Positions 13,297 to 22,123 of a stretch of DNA of 25,218 nt are shown here, in pieces. The DNA comes from JAJTHC01 sp044358835 (lineage in GTDB: Bacteria; Cyanobacteriota; Vampirovibrionia; Vampirovibrionales; JAJTHC01), in NCBI GenBank assembly GCA_044358835.1, contig JBIKNF010000021.1, positions 1 through 25,218 on the forward strand, written 5' to 3'. Position 1 is the first letter of the stretch, and each line of letters opens with the position of its first letter. The notes under the pieces were generated by a model. That model was not told where the DNA came from. It saw only the letters and a list, made by a program, of their open reading frames with translations, and ran no database searches. A program made the position numbers and the translations under genes.

Positions 13297-14100
13297 ATGT
13301 TTGATGAATCTGTCGCACGAGCGGTTTATTTCGCCAGTTACGGCGTGGCGGGGTTGAATCTGTTGTGGCTCGTCCTGAATCAACGCCATTTGCCGGCTCA
13401 AGCGGCCTTACAACGCGCGTTGGATCTCGCCCTGCTACTCGGCTTAATCGGTGTTTTCGTCCTGCGTTCGCTACTGGCGGACTACTTCGCCCTCACCAAT
13501 ATGTTTGAATCGGTGCTGGCCGTCAACGTGGGGCTAGTGGTGTGTCGCTACCTGCTGGATGCCCCCTTCAACGTGCCTATTTTTCACGTGGGCGTCATGG
13601 GCATGGTGCTTGCAGGCTTTGTGTTTTCGGGCTTCTTACCGCAAGAAATCACCCCCTTGGCCCCCGCCTTAATGAGCTATTGGCGCGCGATTCATGTGCC
13701 GGTGATTTTGCTTTCTTACGCGCTGATGTTTTTTGCGTCCTTAGGCGGCGCCTTTTTGTTGACGGTGAAGAACGAAGCACTTAAAAAGGACGTCCTACAC
13801 CTGACCGACAAAGCCGTGACGCTTGCGGTGCCTCTGCTGGCGGTGGGCACTGCGCTTGGTGCGGTGTGGGCGAATGAAGCGTGGGGCACCTACTGGAACT
13901 GGGATCCCAAAGAAAATATGGCCTTGGCCAGCTTGTTTGTGTTTGGGGCTTACTTGCACTTGCGTGCCAACACACCCAGCAAGCCTAAAACCCTGGCATG
14001 GCTGTTGATTGTGGGCTTTGCCGTGTTGATGTTGACGTATATTGGCATTAACATTTTGGGGGTGGGGCTTCATAGTTACGGCAACTTCATGATGAAATAA
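13297..14100 (+). CDS. ccsB: Cytochrome c maturation protein, CcsB/CcsA (ResC) type
   Basis: Polytopic membrane protein of System II cytochrome c biogenesis that handles haem for attachment to apocytochromes outside the cytoplasmic membrane, together with a Ccs1/ResB partner not seen in this window. The WWD signature WGTYWNWDPKE (196-206) is intact. His133 (AIHVP) and His259 (GLHSYG) sit at positions expected for haem-ligand histidines, and ALTNMFESVL (65-74) is family-typical. About eight hydrophobic segments fill 267 aa, a normal short form. GAAGG precedes ATG 13297. Naming (CcsA or CcsB) varies between lineages, and the symbol should be read as the family. Confidence 0.9.
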   Translation: MFDESVARAVYFASYGVAGLNLLWLVLNQRHLPAQAALQRALDLALLLGLIGVFVLRSLLADYFALTNMFESVLAVNVGLVVCRYLLDAPFNVPIFHVGVMGMVLAGFVFSGFLPQEITPLAPALMSYWRAIHVPVILLSYALMFFASLGGAFLLTVKNEALKKDVLHLTDKAVTLAVPLLAVGTALGAVWANEAWGTYWNWDPKENMALASLFVFGAYLHLRANTPSKPKTLAWLLIVGFAVLMLTYIGINILGVGLHSYGNFMMK

Positions 14101-14117
14101 GCGAACACCTTACGTCT

Positions 14118-14220
14118 TGTCCCTTCTCCCTTAGGGAGAAGGTTAGGATGAGGGATTCTAAGATGCCCCATCAGAGCTGGTGTTCCTCCTCCTAGCCTCC
14201 TCCCTAAGGGAGGAGGGACA
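14118..14220. repeat. Pair of palindromic repeats between ccsB and the holin-like gene
   Basis: Two palindromes: CCTTCTCCC / GGGAGAAGG (14122-14142) and CCTCCTCCC / GGGAGGAGG (14196-14216), each with a 3-nt loop. They are variants of the CCCTCTCCC / GGGAGAGGG family. The outer GTCCC and GGGAC ends mirror each other, so the pair may fold as one larger element. Confidence 0.8.
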
Positions 14221-14246
14221 GATCACCTTCACATAAGGAAACTGCC

Positions 14247-14645
14247 ATGTCTAAGAAAAAAAGTCTGCTCCACAAAACGATGTTTTTCATCATCAAGCAA
14301 GCCCTACGACTTTCCGCCCTGTTTTACGGATGGCTCTACAGTTCAACGATCGTGGGGGGGTTGCACTTTGGCGATGAACGCGCGTTGCTGGTGTTTTGCG
14401 TGCTGGTGAGCCTCGTTGATTTGGGGGTGCGTCCCGTCTTAAACCTCGTGTGTGTGCCACTTGATCTGTTAAGCTTTGGCCTGGTGAGTCGCTTGGTTTA
14501 CGGCGGGTGTGTTGGCGTGTTGTTGGCCTTGGGGTTCGTGTACTTACCCGAACTCACGCTTAGCACCACAAGCCTTGCTCAAAACGTGCAACTGGCGTTG
14601 GCCGTGTGGGTGTATGCGCTCATGGTGCTTACGGCCACTCGCTAG
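14247..14645 (+). CDS. Small membrane protein, phage holin family 4-like (PF04020)
   Basis: A 132-residue protein with about four hydrophobic segments. The central RPVLNLVCVPLDLLSFGL (86-103) resembles the RPxLxLLxLPLxxxTLGL signature of the PF04020 'holin superfamily IV' membrane proteins. These are common chromosomal proteins, and the holin label does not imply lysis function. AAGGAA precedes ATG 14247. It lies 146 nt after ccsB, separated by palindromic repeats, and converges on the Gly/Met-rich gene 32 nt away. Confidence 0.75.
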   Translation: MSKKKSLLHKTMFFIIKQALRLSALFYGWLYSSTIVGGLHFGDERALLVFCVLVSLVDLGVRPVLNLVCVPLDLLSFGLVSRLVYGGCVGVLLALGFVYLPELTLSTTSLAQNVQLALAVWVYALMVLTATR

Positions 14646-14677
14646 ATCGCAACCCCACCCGCCTGCTGAAAAACGGT

Positions 14678-15430
14678 TTATTTGATTTTAGGCCACGTAA
14701 TATCATAGCCTCGTTGTACGGTGTATGAACCGTCCATCTGACCGTTGTCCGCATAATCATAACCTGTATACTCTCTTTGCAACCTATCTTCATGGTATTT
14801 CTTACTTAAAACACCACCAGCTAGAGCAGTCGCTATAGTAAATAATGCAGCTCCGATATTACCAGGTTTACCTTTAATTTTATGTCCTAAAGTAGCAGAC
14901 CATGCCCCAAGACCTACAATCCCTCCAATCAAACCTCCAGCCATACTTAATGATGGAATGTTTTGCCAGTAGAAAAGTTCTTGGTGAACACGGCTTCCTG
15001 AAGAATTCGGATCGACCCCGTTTCCGCTTAAGGGCGCGGTAAAGGTGGTTGGGGCTACTACTGAATTATATCCATAACTGGGTAAAGCACTATTCGAGTT
15101 GTCATTTTGGTAGTTGTAGCCACCGTACATATTCGTATTAAATCCCCCGCCATAGGCTGCCACCGCTGGGTTAATCAGCCCTGGGCCGTACTGACCCCCA
15201 AATCCGCCGCCAAATCCACCGCCGTACATGCCCATCCCATTCATCCCCATTCCGTACATGCCCATCCCATTCATGCCTAAGCCTCCAACATTTCCGCCAT
15301 TTGAAGGCATACCATAGGGATAAGGATTGGGCAAGGGATTGTACCAGCCTCCCGGCGTTTGACTTTGTGTGGCAATCGCTGGATTGCCTGTGCCTGACGT
15401 AGCACAATTAGAGCCTTGAATACCACTCAT
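14678..15430 (-). CDS. Gly/Met/Asn-rich membrane-associated protein, 250 aa
   Basis: No family is recognised. Residues 1-45 are Pro/Gly/Asn-rich; 49-80 is a low-complexity MNGMGMYG / GGGFGG repeat zone encoded by 30-bp DNA repeats; 90-150 is Tyr/Asn/Pro-rich. Two hydrophobic Gly-rich segments follow at about 160-180 (GGLIGGIVGLG) and 190-208, then a charged tail ending in ITWPKIK. The hydrophobic pair resembles Gly-zipper type membrane segments of some outer-envelope proteins, which is a loose resemblance. AGAGGAAGG precedes ATG 15430. There is no cleavable signal peptide. It is divergent from msrB. Confidence 0.7.
   Translation of the reverse strand: MSGIQGSNCATSGTGNPAIATQSQTPGGWYNPLPNPYPYGMPSNGGNVGGLGMNGMGMYGMGMNGMGMYGGGFGGGFGGQYGPGLINPAVAAYGGGFNTNMYGGYNYQNDNSNSALPSYGYNSVVAPTTFTAPLSGNGVDPNSSGSRVHQELFYWQNIPSLSMAGGLIGGIVGLGAWSATLGHKIKGKPGNIGAALFTIATALAGGVLSKKYHEDRLQREYTGYDYADNGQMDGSYTVQRGYDITWPKIK
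15222..15274. repeat. Two 30-bp-period tandem repeats inside the Gly/Met gene
   Basis: A 23-bp segment at 15222-15244 is repeated exactly at 15252-15274 (period 30 bp, ten codons). Gain or loss of a unit would change the protein by ten residues without breaking the frame. Confidence 0.85.
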
Positions 15431-15521
15431 GTGAGCCTTCCTCTTGAATCCTGTAAATTGTTTGATGATATGACCTAAAAAGAGTCTTCATTAGCATAAA
15501 CGCATCGGGCGCTGTTTTTTG

Positions 15522-15530
15522 TGCTAGTCT
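15522..15530 (+). promoter_or_regulatory. Extended -10 promoter for msrB
   Basis: TGCTAGTCT with hexamer TAGTCT at 15525-15530, 40 nt before the start codon. The 11-mer GTGCTAGTCTA also forms the rpsO promoter candidate on the minus strand near 24034. No strong -35 is seen. Confidence 0.5.
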
Positions 15531-15570
15531 AGTAAAAAAGGAAAACTCCCCCCTAGAAGGAAAGACCCCA

Positions 15571-15972
15571 ATGAAGCCAGAATCCTGCCAATTGACTGAT
15601 TTACAGCACCACGTGACCCAATGCGGTGGCACAGAACCGCCGTTTCAAAATGCGTACTGGAATCATAAAGCGGTGGGCGTGTACCACTGCCTTTGTTGTA
15701 ACAGCCCGTTGTTTAGTAGCCAAGCCAAGTTTGACAGCGGAACGGGCTGGCCGAGTTTTTACGCCCCTATTGAGCCTACCGCCGTGCTTGAAAAGGTGGA
15801 CCGTTCTCACGGGATGCTTCGCACGGAATCGTGTTGTGCGTCTTGCGGGGCGCATCTGGGTCATGTCTTTACGGATGGGCCCGCCCCAACGGGCTTACGC
15901 TACTGCATCAATTCTGCATCGCTAGCGTTTGTGCCTTCTCAAGCCCATAGTACAGCCGGTATGCCCACATAA
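15571..15972 (+). CDS. msrB: Peptide methionine (R)-S-oxide reductase
   Basis: Repairs oxidised methionine (the R-sulfoxide) in proteins, recycled by thioredoxin. The zinc site is Cys40, Cys43, Cys89 and Cys92 (two CxxC pairs), the GTGWPSF motif is at 57-63, HLGHVF at 95-100, and the catalytic Cys112 lies in RYCINSASL (110-118). Length is 133 aa, a single-domain form. AGAAGGAAAG precedes ATG 15571. The last 12 residues are not family-typical and overlap the end of the convergent acyltransferase gene by 34 bp (15939-15972). It has its own promoter, divergent from the Gly/Met-rich gene. Confidence 0.95.
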   Translation: MKPESCQLTDLQHHVTQCGGTEPPFQNAYWNHKAVGVYHCLCCNSPLFSSQAKFDSGTGWPSFYAPIEPTAVLEKVDRSHGMLRTESCCASCGAHLGHVFTDGPAPTGLRYCINSASLAFVPSQAHSTAGMPT

Positions 15973-16619
15973 ACGCCTTCTTGATCGATGTTTTGAGTCA
16001 CCACTGCCCCTGCCCCAATCTGTGCTTTGGCCAACACCTGCACATTGGGTAACACTGTAGCATGGCACCCCAACAACGTGCCTGTGGCAAGCGAAGCCCC
16101 TCCCAAGACCACCGCTTGTGGTGCCACATGAACCGCATTGCTTAAGGTGGCGTCATGTTCCACAATGGCCGCATGATTCAAAATCGTGTGTGCACCCACC
16201 ACTGCTGATGCCCCAACATGCGCCCCCGCTAAAATCTGCACGCCTGTGGGTGAAACTTCTGCGGTGGACGCAATTTTTGCGTCAGGATGTATAAGGCTAG
16301 GCACGTGAAACCCTTTTTGCAAGAGCGATTCCGCGATTTGGAGCCTCACGTCATTGTCCCCCACCGCCACCACGGCGTGATTCACCCCGTGGGCTAAAAA
16401 GGCGTCAAGCACGGCGTCTGATTCAATCAACACATCTAGCCCATGCACCTTAAAATACGCGATTTGTCGTCGACTTAAGGGGGCATCGCTCAACACCGCG
16501 CGAAAGTCCCATAGGGATTTAAACTCTTCTAGGATTACTTTGGCATGCCCGCCTGCGCCAATTAAAAGCACCGGTGGGTGAACAGTCGTAACGCTTGGGA
16601 CTGAGGTGGAAAGACGCAT
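15939..16619 (-). CDS. NeuD/PglD-family sugar O- or N-acyltransferase
   Basis: Left-handed beta-helix acyltransferases of this family transfer acetyl groups to sialic acid or amino-sugars used in surface glycans. An N-terminal nucleotide-sugar-binding-like domain shows LLIGAGGHAKV (18-28) and AVVAVGDND (82-90). It is followed by hexapeptide repeats from about residue 110 to 210, with LNHAAIVEHD carrying the likely catalytic His155 and a nearby His149. It ends in YVGIPAVLWA, the usual VxGxPAK position, though shortened. Length is 226 aa. ATG 16619 overlaps the upstream stop by one base (TGATG), so it is translationally coupled to the HEAT-like gene. No other glycan gene is adjacent, so the substrate is open. 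Confidence 0.88.
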   Translation of the reverse strand: MRLSTSVPSVTTVHPPVLLIGAGGHAKVILEEFKSLWDFRAVLSDAPLSRRQIAYFKVHGLDVLIESDAVLDAFLAHGVNHAVVAVGDNDVRLQIAESLLQKGFHVPSLIHPDAKIASTAEVSPTGVQILAGAHVGASAVVGAHTILNHAAIVEHDATLSNAVHVAPQAVVLGGASLATGTLLGCHATVLPNVQVLAKAQIGAGAVVTQNIDQEGVYVGIPAVLWA

Positions 16620-17347
16620 CAGTTTGAAGGCTCCTGCTTATGGCGTTCGGCAAGATGAGCCAGTACACTAGCCGCCGTGCTACGAATCAGCCACTGTTCT
16701 TCTTCTAGGGCGTGAAGCACATGGGTCATCACCACTGAAAAGGCTTCGGTGGGGAGGCAATCGGCCATGGCTTCCCAACTCTTTAAAATCGTTAAGCGCA
16801 CGCGATACCCCATTTCCGCATTGCGTTCATGCACCAGGCTATGACCATACGCATGAGCCAAGGCCTGTAGCGTTTCTAAGCTCGGTAAGTGACAGCACGC
16901 CTGTTGAAGGGCGGTGCGTACATCACTGCTTTCATGCCCCAAGTGGGTGAGTAGGGGGGCAATGGCTTCGCTTTTGTTATAAAAACTCAAGGCTTTAATG
17001 GTGGAAACCAGCACAAGGGCTTCTTTGTCTTCGAGGCGTTTAAGCAAGGTGGCAAACGCCTGATTCAAGGCGTCTTTCACCATTAACTGGCGCTGGTTGC
17101 CTAGAGTGGGGGCGTCTTTTTTTCGCAAGGGGTGTTCAAGTGGGAAGAGATCGTCTTGAAATTCAGCGTCATAACCCGCCTTATGGCTTGCGGCAATGGC
17201 ATTTTCAAGGGCTTCATAAGCCATGGGTTTAAGGCCGTTGGGGTTGGGAATGAGTTTTTCACCTTCGGGGGTGAGAAGGCTCATACCCGGAATGACAAAG
17301 ACGACGTTTCCGTTTTTTTTGGTTTTCTTTTTAATGTGGATCCGCAT
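16619..17347 (-). CDS. HEAT-like helical repeat protein, 242 aa
   Basis: No precise family. Residues 1-20 are very basic (RIHIKKKTKKNG), followed by a short segment, then from about residue 90 to the end a series of amphipathic helix pairs (SEAIAPLLTHLGHESSDVRTALQQAC, EEEQWLIRSTAASVLAHLAERH) typical of HEAT/armadillo-type scaffolds that bind other proteins. ATG 17347 is taken as the start; a TTG 18 nt upstream is possible, and neither has a good ribosome site. It is coupled by a TGATG overlap to the NeuD-type acyltransferase, so the two probably act in the same process or are only co-expressed. Confidence 0.65.
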   Translation of the reverse strand: MRIHIKKKTKKNGNVVFVIPGMSLLTPEGEKLIPNPNGLKPMAYEALENAIAASHKAGYDAEFQDDLFPLEHPLRKKDAPTLGNQRQLMVKDALNQAFATLLKRLEDKEALVLVSTIKALSFYNKSEAIAPLLTHLGHESSDVRTALQQACCHLPSLETLQALAHAYGHSLVHERNAEMGYRVRLTILKSWEAMADCLPTEAFSVVMTHVLHALEEEQWLIRSTAASVLAHLAERHKQEPSN

Positions 17348-17454
17348 AGTGCTGGGGACTTTCAAGATAAGGACGGGCTTTTATAGCATAGCACTTTTTC
17401 TTCAGTTCGGCAGAAAAAAAATGGAACCTTTTTTAGAACCCTCTGTAAAAGTCT

Positions 17455-17490
17455 TTTCACTTTGTCCCTTCTTTTATAGGGAGAGGGAGT
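17455..17490. repeat. Degenerate palindromic repeat
   Basis: TTGTCCCTTCTTTTATAGGGAGAGGGAG between the two minus-strand genes is a decayed relative of the GTCCCTTCTCCC...GGGAGA element at 14118-14142. Confidence 0.5.
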
Positions 17491-17502
17491 CCCCCCGAAG
17501 CC

Positions 17503-19716
17503 CTAAATGTGTGGAAACGTTTTTGAAGGGGTGGGGTAGGGTCGTCGTTCATTGGTTCGATGCACGCGCTGATGGGCTTTGACCTGCTTAATAATTTCCG
17601 AATGATGTGAATGGAAAATTTCAACACGAGAGTTTAGAGAAAAACGTTGTTTGGACGAAACATCAGACTTCCCTTCTAAATGCCCACGCACAAAGTGGTA
17701 CGCGCAAAACGACGTGGTGGCAAGCCCAGCTAACGAAGCCACGGCAAAGCGAAGTGTCGGCGAATCTTGCGTCCACCTGCGTAAGGCGCCATGGGTCAGT
17801 AAGCCTGTAAACAAGGTGGCTCCGGGCAGAATAGAAAGCCCAAGCATCAGGCCTGCGCCTTTAACATTGCCTTTTTGGTCGCTGATTTGAGATTCATAGG
17901 GCTGAATGCGATTGACATCCAACGCATTCCACACAAAACCCAGTAAACTAAATCCTAAAAATGAATTCACCAAGACTTCAGGCACGATCATGCGTTTTTT
18001 CGCGTTTGGAATGGTATGGTGAAACGCAATATAATGACGAATGCCTTGAGTAACAAAGGTATACGCATTCTTGACGCTTTGTCCGCTGAGTCCTTCTTCG
18101 ACGATTTTATTTAACGCCCCTCGTCTTTCGGGATTATTGCTTGGAAAAACAGTCGCAAAGCGCAAGCGTTCCAGTTCAAATTCAGCCAATCGCTTCTTGC
18201 ATTCGCTTTGAAATTGTTCAGCGGTTAGTTGAGGGTTGTTTAATAAGGCTTTAACGGCTTCTACATTACTTCTTAAACGTTTTAAACTTGGACTAACTTC
18301 TTGGGCGAATCGTTCTACGCCCATGCTTTCAATGTTTAAGACCTTATTTTTGTCAAAAATCATGCCCACTCGCTTGGTGGTGTTGTCGTCCAACACCAAA
18401 GTTTCATTACCAATGACTTTTTTCAACACCCTTACCAAGCGTTCATCTGCCATGTGTTGTGGTTCGTTGTAATCGTTTACACCCACGGGGGCAGAAAGTT
18501 CCCGAAGTAAGCTGTATTTGATGTAGCCTAAGGTATCTCGACCAAAGGGGATTTGCCCTTCGCCCTTGTCTTTTAGTTTGGCAAAACCAAATAGATATTC
18601 TAAAAATGCATGACCAACGCGAAAATCACGTTCAATGGCTTCTGTGGTGTGTAGGTTAAACAAACGCTCGGCCATTTTCCGGTTCAGCGACCCGTTGCTG
18701 GCAAAACGTCCTTGGCTCGCAAGCTGTAGAAATTGTTGGTATTCTGGCATGAAGTCGCCTAGTTTTAAGGTGTTCACCACATGTTCGTAAGCCCCTACTG
18801 GGCCAGTAAACAACGCATGTTGAATATCCGCCTTACCAAGTAGCACAACCTCTCCATCTTTCACTTGGCTGGTAGGAAACAGGGGAATATCTCGATGCCC
18901 GTATTTGGCTAAAGTCGCACTGGTTCTGGCCATCAGATCAGGTTGCGTCATAATGCGAATGTGTCGCGTCAATACGGGTAGACTAGACAACGGCAGGGAT
19001 TCGTAGCGGCGCGTTTGAGGATTCCACCGATTAAACTTTAAGACGTTCATGGCTTGAGACAAGTACTTAAAATCTTCGCCGGATTCGGTCATTGAATCGG
19101 AAGTCAAGGCATCTTGCAAGCCTTCTAGCTGATGCAGTTGTAAGTCACCGACTTCTTGTTGAAGCTGTTCAAATTCAAAAGCCGTTAAATGAGGGTAAAA
19201 CTCCCTGGCCCCTTCAAGGTTACGCCCATTTACGGTGGGTAAAATAGCTTCACGAATCATGGGGGAACTTAAACCACGGCTAATGCGACGCACTATTTCT
19301 AGAAGCGGTTGAATATAGAGTTGTGAAAAGCCTCTAAAGCCGTAACGTAAAATATCTGTGGGTAAGACGGCGGTTATTCGCCAAGCACTTTGCACCGCTT
19401 TTGAAAAATCGGTGGAATACTCACTCAACAGGTTCGCTTTATGATGAAGGGCTCTACCCCCTTCTTGTGCATTTGGGTTAACGCCGTGAAGACTCACGTT
19501 ATAAGTACTAGGGGTGTTGGGCGGGCGTTTTAGCTGTTCAACCCACCCAGCGACTATTGAAGTAAGCGGAACCCCTACCACTAAGGCTTGAGCAAGACGC
19601 AACATCGCAGAATCTTTAGAAGGTAAAGCCTTCTGTGGGGTTGTTTGCGTATTGGGTTCAAGGGTGTTGGATGAAAGGGCATGGGGAGAAGGTGTCTGGG
19701 GTGTGTTCATCATCAT
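17503..19716 (-). CDS. Large membrane protein of unknown function, 737 aa
   Basis: No family is recognised. A Pro/Thr/Ser-rich N-terminus (1-35) precedes a hydrophobic segment at about 41-57 (ALVVGVPLTSIVAGW). A long soluble, mainly helical region follows (about 60-575), then at least three hydrophobic segments near 581-596, 620-640 and 656-676. The tail is basic and His-rich. ATG 19716, first of three tandem ATG codons, follows GGGAGGG at 8-nt spacing and overlaps the stop of the upstream gene in an ATGA. The two genes are therefore coupled and probably make interacting membrane proteins. The soluble domain would lie on one side of the membrane, held at both ends. Confidence 0.75.
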   Translation of the reverse strand: MMMNTPQTPSPHALSSNTLEPNTQTTPQKALPSKDSAMLRLAQALVVGVPLTSIVAGWVEQLKRPPNTPSTYNVSLHGVNPNAQEGGRALHHKANLLSEYSTDFSKAVQSAWRITAVLPTDILRYGFRGFSQLYIQPLLEIVRRISRGLSSPMIREAILPTVNGRNLEGAREFYPHLTAFEFEQLQQEVGDLQLHQLEGLQDALTSDSMTESGEDFKYLSQAMNVLKFNRWNPQTRRYESLPLSSLPVLTRHIRIMTQPDLMARTSATLAKYGHRDIPLFPTSQVKDGEVVLLGKADIQHALFTGPVGAYEHVVNTLKLGDFMPEYQQFLQLASQGRFASNGSLNRKMAERLFNLHTTEAIERDFRVGHAFLEYLFGFAKLKDKGEGQIPFGRDTLGYIKYSLLRELSAPVGVNDYNEPQHMADERLVRVLKKVIGNETLVLDDNTTKRVGMIFDKNKVLNIESMGVERFAQEVSPSLKRLRSNVEAVKALLNNPQLTAEQFQSECKKRLAEFELERLRFATVFPSNNPERRGALNKIVEEGLSGQSVKNAYTFVTQGIRHYIAFHHTIPNAKKRMIVPEVLVNSFLGFSLLGFVWNALDVNRIQPYESQISDQKGNVKGAGLMLGLSILPGATLFTGLLTHGALRRWTQDSPTLRFAVASLAGLATTSFCAYHFVRGHLEGKSDVSSKQRFSLNSRVEIFHSHHSEIIKQVKAHQRVHRTNERRPYPTPSKTFPHI

Positions 19717-21995
19717 GACTGAAGCCCTCCCTGTTGTGGGTGGGCAATAGGTTTTTGCGGACGCTTACGTGAACTAGAATGCCCTTGCTTTAACAAGGTT
19801 TCATTTAAGTTCAAGGAAACATTCACGTGCGCTTCTACAGGAGCTTTTTCTGCTTCAAGGGCTTCTTTTTGACCCAAGAAGCCTTTAAACGATTTCACCC
19901 AATTATTGAGCGGGATTTTACCCTGCCCTTTGTAATCGGGATCTAAACGAGAGAAGGTGTTGTACACAATAAAGAACAGTAAATTACTTAACACAAAGGC
20001 CGTCACCGCCGTTTGGAAGGCCACTTGTAACATGGTTTTAATAAAGTAATTGCGTTTGTATTGATCAATATCGTTAATGCGTTCATTGAGCTTAAAGCCT
20101 GCGTCTAAAATATCAAACGCTTGGCCCGCAAACAATCGAGGCGTTGCTGTAGCCTTGTTTGCGGGTGCTTGGGTGTTTAGGTAACGGGCTTGGCCAAAGG
20201 CTTTTGTAAGGTAATGGCCCAGTTTTAATTCTTGTGAACTGTGGGCTTGGGCCTGCGTATATTCCTGAATGCTTTGTTTAATCAAATCGTTATAAAAATG
20301 AGTTGCTTTATACGTAAACAAGTTAAGCACTAAATTCTGCTTTTCTTTCAAATCTGTCACAAAAGTGTTCAAACGTTTGTGGACGAGTTTTTTATAAGGG
20401 ATTAGTTTTTCTTCAGCACTTAAGGGTTTATTCACTTCTATGCCATAGCCGTGTTCTAAAGCCGCTTCGCGTGGGCGAATGGGCTTAGGTTGCGGATTGA
20501 GGGAATCTAAGTCGCTTATTAAATAGTCAACAAGCCTTTCCTTACCCAAGTACTTGAGTTCGTCTAAATTCACAGGTGAAGGCAGGTTTGGATATTTTTT
20601 CTGAAGCGCTTGAACGTGGGCGAGGTGCTCATCGTCGTAGGTAAGGTAATTGGTAACTTCTTCTAAATAGGGAATGAAAATCTCTTTAATGCGTTCAGGC
20701 GTATTCTTTGGCACGCCGGGGGTGTCATCTTCTAATAGCAAGACTTTTTCAAACTGGGCTTTCAGCAAGTCCGTTAAATAGCCACATTTTAGAGCATCTC
20801 TTAACTCTTGTAAGCTTTTTTCGGCTTCTTTCTGCCCTAGTAGGATGAGTTCTGTTTCCCATTTAATCTCATCTGTGTTTAGTGGTTGCGGTTGTAAGCG
20901 ATTGCTTTCTTCAATTTTAGCATCTAAGCGCGTCCATAAGTCTTGGGTACGTGGAGTAAGGGTATTTGGATCGAAAGACTGACCAGTCCATTCTTTTAAA
21001 GTGTTGACAAAGGTATTTCGACTGTCATGGCCCACCCAGTGATCCATGAGATTGCCTTCAAGGGGCTGCTTATAGCGAATATCATAAAAATGACGGTTGT
21101 AATCGACTTGAGCTTGGGCGAATTGTTCATAAGAACGGCGGAGTGTTTCAACGTCCCTAGAATTTAAAGCCTTTTTAAAGGCTTTTTGGGCTTGGGTATA
21201 GGCCGCTTTAAAGACAATGCCTTTTTCAAGAGCATCCAAAATTTTACACTCTGTTTGTTGAAGGGTCAAGCGTTCACGAAACGCGTTAATCCTGACGTCT
21301 TTCAGCGTGCCAGATTTTTTAGGAATTTCGTTGATCTGGGGAAACATCGCTTCAAAGGGGGTGTTAAGCCCAAACATGTCCTGAATGGGTAAACCCACCG
21401 TGTTGCGCCAGCTAGAATTAAACCTCACCCACGCAGATTTCGATAGCAATGTGTCGATTTTTCGAGTCAAATTTCTAGGCTTCATCATGTAATCCAAGAA
21501 CCATCGATTCACACTAAACACGGGGTATTGCCCAGACTTATTTTTAGAGCCTTTTACCGATTTAATGACACTTACACCAAAAATACGTTTTAGCATTTCT
21601 CCACCAGACGTTTCAAATGCATGCTGACCGGTGAGCAATGCAGAAAAGGTCAACGCGACAGATTGAATAGTGGTCATTGCAGTCGAAGTGAGATCCACCT
21701 TACTAAAGCCTGTTTTAGGCAGACGTAATTGAGACAGGATCGGGATGCTTTGCGCGTTAATACTGCGAAACAAGCCTTGTTCAGGGGTCATTTGCCCCCA
21801 TTTCCACAGGCCAAGCAAACCGAAGAGTGTCAATGCACCCGACGTGATAAGGCTTTTTTCAAACAATTGGGTGTCTCTGGCATGATCCCGCCGCCTTTTT
21901 TGACGAGCCGAAGCAGCGCCTTCTGGGGTGAAGGCTTGTATTGTTGAATTTTGGGACAAGTTTAGCTTTAAATTCGAAACAACACCAGTGGGCAT
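19713..21995 (-). CDS. Large membrane protein of unknown function, 760 aa
   Basis: No family is recognised. The N-terminus carries AFTPEG (21-26), reminiscent of the AFTP word in the RQGF tags, then a basic ARQKRRRDHAR stretch (30-40) and a hydrophobic segment at about 49-64. A long charged helical region with coiled-coil-like stretches follows (about 220-640), then a strong membrane segment at about 655-679 (TAVTAFVLSNLLFFIVYN) and a basic, Gln/Pro-rich tail. The general plan, soluble region between membrane segments, matches the coupled partner at 17503-19716. No ribosome site precedes ATG 21995. A hairpin (GTGAAA / TTTCAC at 22032-22053) lies in its leader. Confidence 0.75.
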   Translation of the reverse strand: MPTGVVSNLKLNLSQNSTIQAFTPEGAASARQKRRRDHARDTQLFEKSLITSGALTLFGLLGLWKWGQMTPEQGLFRSINAQSIPILSQLRLPKTGFSKVDLTSTAMTTIQSVALTFSALLTGQHAFETSGGEMLKRIFGVSVIKSVKGSKNKSGQYPVFSVNRWFLDYMMKPRNLTRKIDTLLSKSAWVRFNSSWRNTVGLPIQDMFGLNTPFEAMFPQINEIPKKSGTLKDVRINAFRERLTLQQTECKILDALEKGIVFKAAYTQAQKAFKKALNSRDVETLRRSYEQFAQAQVDYNRHFYDIRYKQPLEGNLMDHWVGHDSRNTFVNTLKEWTGQSFDPNTLTPRTQDLWTRLDAKIEESNRLQPQPLNTDEIKWETELILLGQKEAEKSLQELRDALKCGYLTDLLKAQFEKVLLLEDDTPGVPKNTPERIKEIFIPYLEEVTNYLTYDDEHLAHVQALQKKYPNLPSPVNLDELKYLGKERLVDYLISDLDSLNPQPKPIRPREAALEHGYGIEVNKPLSAEEKLIPYKKLVHKRLNTFVTDLKEKQNLVLNLFTYKATHFYNDLIKQSIQEYTQAQAHSSQELKLGHYLTKAFGQARYLNTQAPANKATATPRLFAGQAFDILDAGFKLNERINDIDQYKRNYFIKTMLQVAFQTAVTAFVLSNLLFFIVYNTFSRLDPDYKGQGKIPLNNWVKSFKGFLGQKEALEAEKAPVEAHVNVSLNLNETLLKQGHSSSRKRPQKPIAHPQQGGLQS

Positions 21996-22123
21996 AAAGA
22001 AAAAACCATTAACGCTTAGAAAAGGGCCTAAGTGTGAAAAAAGGCTTTCACAGTGACAGTTTACCTCAAATAAGATGAAGTGTTAATGACATTAAAGGCT
22101 CTAAAGTTTTTTTGATGCGTTTT

